Assembly: GCA_002345825.1 (NCBI GenBank) | Contig: DDWD01000061.1 | Location: 1-9,917, forward strand | From: Bacteroidales bacterium UBA2295 | GTDB lineage: Bacteria; Bacteroidota; Bacteroidia; Bacteroidales; Tenuifilaceae | Direction of reading: 5' to 3' | Length of the DNA: 9,917 bases | Shown here: piece after piece, positions 4,345 through 9,917 of the stretch | Numbering within the stretch: the first letter of the stretch is position 1 | Layout of the letters: every line of letters starts with the position of its first letter | The notes under the pieces: generated by a model | Databases searched by the model: none | What the model was told of the DNA's origin: nothing | The model's input: the letters and a program-made list of their open reading frames with translations, nothing else | Made by a program: the position numbers and the translations under genes

Positions 4345-5550
4345 CTAGTTAACAAATGTAATTGCTTTTCCAGTGTTTCCGGCTCTACCAGTACGACCAA
4401 TTCTGTGGATGTAGCTATCCATATTTTTTGGTTGTTGATAGTTTATAACGTGTGAAACATGGGATATGTCAAGCCCCCTAGCCGCCACATCGGTGGCTAC
4501 CAGAACCTGAATGCTTTTATCCTTGAAAGAGTTTAAGGCCTTAATCCTGTAGTTCTGGGATTTATTTCCGTGAATTTCATCAACTCTAATGCCGGAGCGC
4601 CGCAGATCCTTGCAAATTCGGCTGACCCATCGCTTGGTCTCGGCAAAAATTAGTACCTTCTCAAACGATTCGTTTCTAATCATTCCTAGCAGCAGATCCA
4701 TCTTGTTCTCACCGTTCCTAACGGTTACAATGTCTTGATCAACCGTATCGGCCGATGCATTCCCATTGTTCACTCTAATCTCTACAGGGTTTGCAATCAA
4801 TTTGTTGATTATTTTTTTTTGCCCCTTCTCTTCGGTTGCTGAGAAAAGGATGGTTTGTTTTCTGTTTGTCATACCTTCAACTAAGCGCTCAATTTCCTTG
4901 GCAAAGCCCATGTCCAGAAGCCTGTCAAACTCATCGAGTATAACCGTGTTAAAATGGGTCAGGTTAAGAGCGCCTTGCCTTACCATATCGGCCAAACGAC
5001 CTGGCGTCCCTATCACAAAGTGACAAGGTTTGCGAAGTTTTTGAATATCGGCATAAACACTGGTTCCACCAATAAAGCAGTTACTGTGCATTCCAAGCCC
5101 TTTGGCGATGCTCCGAAACTCGGTGTCTGTTTGCACGGCAAGCTCCCGTGTTGGTGCAATAATGAGCACTTGAAAAGCTGCTGCAGTGTTAATAAGGTTG
5201 TGGATAAGAGGTACAAGAAACGCAGCGGTTTTACCTGTGCCCGTTTGGGCAACTCCTAACACGTTTCGCCCCTCCAGAATTGATGTAAGGGTTTTGTCCT
5301 GTATCTCAGTGGGTACTTCGTATCCCTTTTGAAGCAAATTGTTAACGATTCTCTTGTTAACGGGTAGGTTGGCAATTACGGACGACGCCTCGTATATTGC
5401 CTGCTCACTCGAAGTGGCTTTTTTTACAAAGTGTTTTGGATCTATTGCGCTTGCCGAATTCTTTGTACTGTTTGAATTTTTGCGATTTAAAGATTTTCTG
5501 TAGGTAATACTACCTTGATCCCTCTTTTTCATCGATCGGGTTCTATTCAT
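4345..5550 (-). CDS. DEAD-box RNA helicase (RhlE-like core, DEFD variant)
   Basis: A 401-residue ATP-dependent RNA helicase that unwinds short RNA duplexes, probably in ribosome assembly, mRNA decay or cold adaptation. A basic, Ser/Asn-rich N-terminal tail (1-45) precedes the core. Motifs in order: Q motif YEVPTEIQ (77-84), I AQTGTGKT (101-108), Ia APTRELA (132-138), Ib TPGR (182-185), II DEFD (206-209, in place of DEAD), III SAT (237-239), IV VLIFAETK (299-306), V VATDVAARGLDIS (351-363), VI HRIGRTGRAG (382-391). All catalytic motifs are present. The protein stops only about ten residues after motif VI (AITFVN), so it lacks the basic C-terminal tail common in RhlE, CsdA and DbpA proteins. 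A putative promoter lies about 180 bp upstream, which gives a long leader, and a hairpin sits just ahead of the ATG. An alternative start is M7. Confidence 0.93.
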   Translation of the reverse strand: MNRTRSMKKRDQGSITYRKSLNRKNSNSTKNSASAIDPKHFVKKATSSEQAIYEASSVIANLPVNKRIVNNLLQKGYEVPTEIQDKTLTSILEGRNVLGVAQTGTGKTAAFLVPLIHNLINTAAAFQVLIIAPTRELAVQTDTEFRSIAKGLGMHSNCFIGGTSVYADIQKLRKPCHFVIGTPGRLADMVRQGALNLTHFNTVILDEFDRLLDMGFAKEIERLVEGMTNRKQTILFSATEEKGQKKIINKLIANPVEIRVNNGNASADTVDQDIVTVRNGENKMDLLLGMIRNESFEKVLIFAETKRWVSRICKDLRRSGIRVDEIHGNKSQNYRIKALNSFKDKSIQVLVATDVAARGLDISHVSHVINYQQPKNMDSYIHRIGRTGRAGNTGKAITFVN

Positions 5551-5563
5551 AAAATATTGTTGG

Positions 5564-5587
5564 TTAATGCCTTGTTGTTGGCATTAA
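5564..5587 (-). promoter_or_regulatory. Start-proximal hairpin in the helicase leader
   Basis: TTAATGCC and GGCATTAA are perfect 8-bp arms around an 8-nt loop (AACAACAA on the mRNA strand). The hairpin ends 13 nt before the helicase ATG, where a ribosome would bind. It could make translation temperature- or helicase-dependent, a feature known for cold-shock RNA helicase mRNAs. The pairing is seen in the sequence; the regulatory role is inference. Confidence 0.5.
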
Positions 5588-5730
5588 TCACCTATCTGTT
5601 CAAGGGGATATAATGCTTCCTTGGCGTAAATTATTTTAGCTTAAACTAGTGATTTAGAAAGGTGTCGTCAAAGGAAATTTCACTGAGAGGAGTACTTCTA
5701 TACAGATCTATCTTATGCCAATATATCGCA

Positions 5731-5761
5731 CAAAGGTAGTTATTTATTTTACATAACCAAG
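5731..5761 (-). promoter_or_regulatory. Candidate promoter of the DEAD-box gene
   Basis: On the minus strand TACCTTTG (5738-5731) matches TAnnTTTG perfectly. It is preceded 19 bp upstream by CTTG (5761-5758), one mismatch from the TTTG -33 box. Transcription would start near 5725, leaving an untranslated leader of about 175 nt before the ATG at 5550. Confidence 0.55.
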
Positions 5762-6096
5762 CAACGCTTTACCATTCCGCCGGACTACTGAGTGTTGGAG
5801 AAATACTTGTGCTGCTTTGTTCTGGAGCCAAACCTATCGTTTATAGCGCGCCAGAGCATGTACAATAAATAGTTACCCTTGCGCCATACCCAGCAGAAAC
5901 TGGTGGATACTAAACAGAAGTTGCAGATAAAGCTAAAGATATTTATCACCGAGGATTTTGTGATGGAGATAATTTTGCATACGAGCGGGTTTGAGTATCG
6001 GAACCCTTGCGCTTGCCTACCAAATCAGGAGCATCAGCGAGAAGGCGGTGGATGGTTATGGGACGAGGTAGATGGAGCTAGTTCTTCAATCACAGA
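5762..6096. other. Non-coding stretch, possibly decayed
   Basis: This gap between the divergent helicase and symporter genes has no supportable gene. A plus-strand frame that can be opened at TTG 5879 overlaps the symporter start by 92 nt and resembles nothing I know. A minus-strand frame of roughly 80 codons is open across about 5800-6030 but lacks a suitable start and a recognisable domain. Both could be remnants of a former gene or chance. I see no RNA gene or repeat here. Confidence 0.45.
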
Positions 6097-6128
6097 TTTG
6101 TTCCGATTAGGCATTTTTTATATCTTAG
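6097..6128 (+). promoter_or_regulatory. Promoter of the sodium:solute symporter gene
   Basis: TTTG at 6097-6100 is followed after exactly 20 bp by TATCTTAG (6121-6128), seven of eight positions of TAnnTTTG. Transcription would begin around 6134, giving a leader of about a dozen bases before the ATG at 6147. The spacing is ideal for the Bacteroidota -33/-7 promoter. Confidence 0.65.
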
Positions 6129-6146
6129 TTCATAAAAAATATTGCT

Positions 6147-7613
6147 ATGGACTTGCAGGACACTCAGCTACTTATCGTAATGATTGCCTATCTCGCGCTT
6201 CTAATAGCGTGGGGAATTTATCAGGGTCGAAAGGTTAAAAGCAGCTCCGACTACGCCATCGCTGGTCGAAAACTTCCCGGGTGGGTTGCTGCATTGTCTG
6301 AAAGGGCAACCGGTGAATCGTCGTGGGCACTTTTAGGTTTGCCAGGCGCAGCCTATGCAACGGGATTGCTTGAGATATGGACAGCACTTGGGTGTGTAAT
6401 TGGTATTATTACCGCATGGGTGCTTATTGCTTGGCGTTTGCGTGATGAGGCCGAGAAGTACAATGTGAATACATTTACCGAGTTTATTGCCCGCAAACAC
6501 GGGGAGGTGGGCAGTTGGATTCGCATTATAGGTAGCGCAACCATTGTATTTTTCTTCTTCTTTTACGTAGGAGCCCAGTTTTTGGGTGGTGGAAAAACCT
6601 TAAACACGATGTTTGGTATAGATGCGAAGCTGGGTATGATTATTACGGCTGCCATAATTGTTCCGTATACCATTTACGGCGGATTTATGAGCGTGGTTTA
6701 CACCGATGTTGTTCAGGCTATTATGATGATAATTACCCTGGTGGCTGGGCCCATTGTTGGGTTTATCTACTTGGCCAATAATCCCGATGTTTTTGCACCC
6801 ACCATCTCGCAGGCACTAAGCACTGCGGGTAGCGAATACTCATCTCTGGCAGGAGGGATGCGCGGATTTACTGCGGGAGTTGCTTTGGTTGGCGGGTTTA
6901 GCTGGTTCTTCGGTTATTTGGGTGGACAGCCACAGCTGAGTATGCGCTTTATGGCCATAAGGGATGCAAAGCAGGCCAAGCGTGCACGCAATGTGGGAAT
7001 TGTATGGACAGTAATTGCGTATGTAGGAGCCCTTTGCATTGGTTGGATTGGGCTTGCAATATTCGGACCCACCGGATTATCCGATCGCGAATTCGTTATG
7101 CCCGCAGTGCTTCTAACCATCTTTCCCCCTGTAATTGCAGCAGTGCTAATAACTGGAGCCATTGCTGCAATGATTTCAACAGCAGATTCTTTATTAATTC
7201 TATCGGCTACAGAGCTTACCGAAAACCTACTTCAACCATTATTCGGTAAAGAATTTTTCAAGAAACGTGCCCTGTTAGTTTCCAGAGTGATAACGGCTGT
7301 GCTGGCAGTTGTCGCGTTAACCATTGCCTACTTTGGTAAAACAAATTTGATATATTCCTTGGTAAGCTACGTGTGGGCTGGTATTGGTGGAACCTTTTCG
7401 GTGGTTATTCTGCTTACTCTATTCTGGAAACGATTCCACGGAATAGCAGCAATTGCCACCATTATTGCTGGTTTAACATTTACAATTATTTGGATCAGCA
7501 GCGGGCTTGATAAGATGGTTACCTCCAGGATGCTTACTTTTTTTGTGGCGTTGTTTGTTGCTGTTGTAAGCACCCTTTTGATAAAACCCTCAAAAGCCAA
7601 GGCGAAAAATTAG
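6147..7613 (+). CDS. Sodium:solute symporter (SSS family, proline/PutP-like)
   Basis: A 488-residue integral membrane protein with about 13 hydrophobic segments. It should import a solute, perhaps proline or another small metabolite, with sodium. Family landmarks: the TM1-TM2 region GRKLPGWVAALSERATGESSWALLGLPGAAYATG (40-73), corresponding to the SAGASDMSGW...MGLPGA part of E. coli PutP; YGGFMSVVYTDVVQAIMM (177-194), like the PutP GGF..V..TD.VQ segment; GQPQLSMRFMA (260-270); and AAMISTADSLLILSATELTE (340-359), whose S344/T345 match the Na2-site Ser-Thr of PutP. The aspartate that is important in PutP (D55) is replaced here by G56, with E57 next to it, so ion or substrate handling may differ. 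For that reason I withhold the putP name. It has its own promoter and converges on tex, with 14 bp between stops and no visible terminator. Confidence 0.9.
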   Translation: MDLQDTQLLIVMIAYLALLIAWGIYQGRKVKSSSDYAIAGRKLPGWVAALSERATGESSWALLGLPGAAYATGLLEIWTALGCVIGIITAWVLIAWRLRDEAEKYNVNTFTEFIARKHGEVGSWIRIIGSATIVFFFFFYVGAQFLGGGKTLNTMFGIDAKLGMIITAAIIVPYTIYGGFMSVVYTDVVQAIMMIITLVAGPIVGFIYLANNPDVFAPTISQALSTAGSEYSSLAGGMRGFTAGVALVGGFSWFFGYLGGQPQLSMRFMAIRDAKQAKRARNVGIVWTVIAYVGALCIGWIGLAIFGPTGLSDREFVMPAVLLTIFPPVIAAVLITGAIAAMISTADSLLILSATELTENLLQPLFGKEFFKKRALLVSRVITAVLAVVALTIAYFGKTNLIYSLVSYVWAGIGGTFSVVILLTLFWKRFHGIAAIATIIAGLTFTIIWISSGLDKMVTSRMLTFFVALFVAVVSTLLIKPSKAKAKN

Positions 7614-7627
7614 CGGGCAAAATCTCG

Positions 7628-9766
7628 TTACTCAAGCCCTTTCATGGTGAGCTGAATTCGCTTGCGGGCCACATCAACCTCAAGTACTTTCACCATTACG
7701 TGCTCATGGAGTTTCACCACGTCGTTGGGGTTCGACACAAACCTATCGGCCAGCTGCGATATGTGCACCAGACCATCCTGCTTCACGCCCACATCAACAA
7801 AAGCCCCAAAGTTGGTAATGTTGGTAACAATGCCTGGCAAAACCAATCCAGGAGTAAGGTGGTCTATAGAGTACACCCCCTCGGCAAACTCAAAAACCTT
7901 AATGCCCTGGCGTGGGTCGCGACCTGGTTTAGCTAGCTCATCTGCAATATCCTTTAGGGTAGGTAGTCCAATGTTGCTTGTTGCGTATCTTTTTATGTCG
8001 ATTTTTTTGCGTAGTTCCTCGTCTTTCAGCAAGTCTAATACTTCGCAGCTTAAATCTTTAGCCATTTTTTCCACTACGTGGTAGCTCTCGGGGTGCACGG
8101 CGCTATTATCTAAAGGATTTTTTGCGTTGGTAATCCTAAGGAATCCAGCGCATTGCTCATAAGCCTTTTCGCCCAATCGGGGTACTTTTTTTAGCTGCGC
8201 TCTGCTGGTAAAGTCGCCATTCTCGCGCCTATAATCAACAATATTTTTGGCTAGCTGTGGGCCAAGTCCCGATATGTAGGTTAGCAAGTGCTTGCTGGCT
8301 GTGTTTAGGTTTACACCCACGTGGTTCACGCAGCTTTCAACAACCGTGTCGAGGCCATGCTTTAGCTTGGTTTGATCCACATCATGCTGATATTGCCCAA
8401 CACCAATCGATTTTGGGTCAATTTTTACCAGCTCTGCCAGTGGATCCATAAGCCTGCGCCCAATGGAAACCGATCCGCGTACTGTTACATCGTATTCCGG
8501 AAATTCCTCGCGGGCAACTGACGAGGCGGAGTAGATGGATGCCCCATCCTCGCTCACCACAAATACCCTTACCTCGCGGTTAAACCTTATGCGTTTCACC
8601 AATGCCTCGGTTTCGCGACTGGCTGTGCCGTTGCCAATGGCAATGGCATCAATTTTATAGGTTTCTACAAGCGCCGATAGCTTGCTCATTGCTTTTCCCT
8701 GTTCGTTTTGCGGAGCGTGGGGGTATATGGTTTCGTTATGCTTAAGGTTTCCTTGCGAGTCGAGACAAACCACCTTGCAACCGGTGCGGTATCCGGGATC
8801 CAGAGCTAGCACATTTTTCTGACCAAGAGGTGCTGCAAGTAGCAATTGGCGTAGGTTTTCGGAAAAAACCCGAATGGCTTCATCATCGGCTTTGGCTTTT
8901 AGCTCTGCCGTGAACTCATTCTCTATGCTTGGCTCTATCAACCGCTTGTAGCTATCCTCAATGGCAAAGTCAATTTGGTCGGCCAGCTGGTTGTTGGCTT
9001 TTACAAATGCTGCCGATAGCTCATCCATCACCTCATCGGCTGGTGGTGCAATCGATACTTTAAGAAAGCCTTCGGCTTGGCCGCGGCGCATGGCCATAAA
9101 TCGGTGCGATGCACATTTCTTTACCTCTTCCTGCCAGTCGAAGTAGTCGGAGAACTTTACGCCTTCCTCTTCCTTGCCCTTGGCAACCTTCGATTTTATT
9201 ATGGCTTTTTTGTGAAAATGGCGGCGCACAATATTTCTTGCCCTCTCGTTCTCGCTAATCCACTCGGCAATTATATCGCGTGCACCTGCAAGGGCATCCT
9301 CAATGGTTGGCACCTCATCGGTAATAAATTTTTGTGCAGCATCATCTAATTTGATGTTTTGCTGCTTCATGATAATTTCTGCCAGCGGTTCAAGACCTTT
9401 TTCCTTGGCAATGGTGGCTTTGGTGCGGCGTTTGGGTTTATAGGGTAGGTAAATATCCTCCAACTCAACGGGGTCGTAGCATTCCTCAATGCGCTTGCGT
9501 AGCTCTTGGGTAAGTTTTCCCTGTTCATCAATAGTGGTAAGAACGGTTTCTTTGCGTTTATGAAGCTCAGTTAGCTTGTTTAGCCGGTCGCGAATATTGG
9601 TAATTTCTACCTCATCGAGGCTACCAGTTTGTTCCTTTCGGTATCGGCTAATAAAAGGAATTGTGCCTCCATCGCTTAGTAATTTAACGGTGTTCGCAAT
9701 TTGCTTAAAACTAATGTTTAGCTCATTGGAAATGATCTCGATATGTTTCTTATCCTGCTCTATCAT
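7628..9766 (-). CDS. tex: Tex-family RNA-binding transcription accessory protein
   Basis: A 712-residue cytoplasmic protein of the Tex/YhgF family, the bacterial relative of Spt6. It binds nucleic acid through its S1 domain and has been linked to transcription and RNA metabolism. Domains in order: the N-terminal Tex helical region (about 1-190, with PFISRYRKEQTGSLDE at 37-52 and YLPYKPKRRTKATIA at 106-120), a YqgF/RNase H-like domain (about 318-445, starting VLALDPGYRTGCKVV), helix-hairpin-helix motifs (about 485-545, YISGLGPQLAKNIVDYR then VPRLGEKAYEQCAGFLRI), and a C-terminal S1 domain (about 640-710, PGIVTNITNFGAFVDVGV and LVHISQLADRFV). The length is slightly below the roughly 770-785 residues of proteobacterial Tex, mainly because the tail after S1 is short. 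The gene appears single and divergent from the next gene to the right. Confidence 0.97.
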   Translation of the reverse strand: MIEQDKKHIEIISNELNISFKQIANTVKLLSDGGTIPFISRYRKEQTGSLDEVEITNIRDRLNKLTELHKRKETVLTTIDEQGKLTQELRKRIEECYDPVELEDIYLPYKPKRRTKATIAKEKGLEPLAEIIMKQQNIKLDDAAQKFITDEVPTIEDALAGARDIIAEWISENERARNIVRRHFHKKAIIKSKVAKGKEEEGVKFSDYFDWQEEVKKCASHRFMAMRRGQAEGFLKVSIAPPADEVMDELSAAFVKANNQLADQIDFAIEDSYKRLIEPSIENEFTAELKAKADDEAIRVFSENLRQLLLAAPLGQKNVLALDPGYRTGCKVVCLDSQGNLKHNETIYPHAPQNEQGKAMSKLSALVETYKIDAIAIGNGTASRETEALVKRIRFNREVRVFVVSEDGASIYSASSVAREEFPEYDVTVRGSVSIGRRLMDPLAELVKIDPKSIGVGQYQHDVDQTKLKHGLDTVVESCVNHVGVNLNTASKHLLTYISGLGPQLAKNIVDYRRENGDFTSRAQLKKVPRLGEKAYEQCAGFLRITNAKNPLDNSAVHPESYHVVEKMAKDLSCEVLDLLKDEELRKKIDIKRYATSNIGLPTLKDIADELAKPGRDPRQGIKVFEFAEGVYSIDHLTPGLVLPGIVTNITNFGAFVDVGVKQDGLVHISQLADRFVSNPNDVVKLHEHVMVKVLEVDVARKRIQLTMKGLE

Positions 9767-9813
9767 TTATTCAAATATTGGGGCTAGCATTTATGTGAAA
9801 AAATATTATTTTT

Positions 9814-9830
9814 ATCCCTACCCAAGGGAT
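9814..9830. repeat. Short inverted repeat in the tex divergent promoter region
   Basis: ATCCCT and AGGGAT form perfect 6-bp arms around ACCCA. The repeat lies in the 103 bp between the tex start and the secreted-protein start, next to the tex -7-like box. It could be an operator, or chance. Confidence 0.3.
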
Positions 9831-9832
9831 CA

Positions 9833-9840
9833 CAAAAATA
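9833..9840 (-). promoter_or_regulatory. Candidate -7 box of tex
   Basis: Read on the minus strand, TATTTTTG matches TAnnTTTG. It lies about 67 bp upstream of the tex ATG. No TTTG box is present at the expected -33 distance, so the call is weak. Confidence 0.35.
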
Positions 9841-9869
9841 GTAATATGCAAAGATTTGGTGTGCGGATT

Positions 9870-9917
9870 ATGCATTTTTTTAAGAAAACAGTTGTAGTGG
9901 CTTGTTTGATGATATTA
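9870..9917 (+). CDS. Start of a secreted or membrane protein, truncated by window end
   Basis: From the ATG at 9870 the frame is open for 16 codons to the window edge and reads MHFFKKTVVVACLMIL, a short basic N-terminus followed by a hydrophobic stretch. This looks like a signal peptide. An in-frame ATG at 9846 would add eight residues (MQRFGVRI) and is less typical ahead of a signal sequence. The gene is divergent from tex. Function cannot be judged. Confidence 0.45.
   Translation, partial: MHFFKKTVVVACLMIL

Noticed and set aside
5800..6030. Minus-strand frame of about 80 codons, possible gene relic
   Set aside because: No usable start codon except very late, no recognised domain, and it cannot be told from chance. 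Mentioned only as part of the non-coding stretch.
5879..6238. Plus-strand open frame before and into the symporter gene
   Set aside because: It starts at TTG, overlaps the well-supported symporter start by 92 nt, spans the symporter promoter and resembles no known protein.

Overview
The window looks like chromosomal DNA from a member of the Bacteroidota. Several putative promoters match the TTTG / TAnnTTTG pattern of that phylum, and purine-rich ribosome binding sites are largely absent. The protein content also fits: a tricorn-type secreted peptidase start, an RhlE-like RNA helicase, a short Tex protein, and a split HipA system whose kinase carries an N-terminal Cys motif. I cannot name genus or species.

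Layout. 1-147 is the start of a secreted S41/tricorn-like peptidase (minus), truncated by the window edge. 338-961 is a small membrane protein fused to an acetyltransferase-like domain. 1000-1614 is a disturbed tRNA-Leu locus. It holds a promoter, two 105-bp tandem repeats that copy the tRNA 5' end, tRNA-Leu(CAG), a tRNA-Leu(GAG) relic interrupted by a palindromic insert, an intact tRNA-Leu(GAG), and a strong terminator. 1684-3266 is a three-gene toxin-antitoxin operon of the HipB-HipS-HipT type, preceded by three palindromic operators whose centres are exactly 41 bp apart. 3268-3765 is a convergent gene for an unrecognised protein with a UVR-like motif. At 3870-3929 the tRNA 3' end and terminator sequence appears a second time, so the toxin-antitoxin genes and their neighbour lie between two direct repeats, like a small island at a tRNA gene. 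4345-5550 is a DEAD-box RNA helicase (minus) with a putative long leader and a start-proximal hairpin. 6147-7613 is a sodium:solute symporter with a good promoter match. 7628-9766 is Tex (minus). A secreted-protein start on the plus strand runs off the right edge.

How the genes relate. The only evident operon is hipB-hipS-hipT, with overlapping reading frames. HipB should bind the three operators, HipS should neutralise HipT, and HipT should phosphorylate a target. The helicase, symporter and Tex are independent core-type units. The most interesting region is 1000-3930, where tRNA-Leu genes appear to be a repeated insertion site and a compact HipBST-like module sits immediately next to them.
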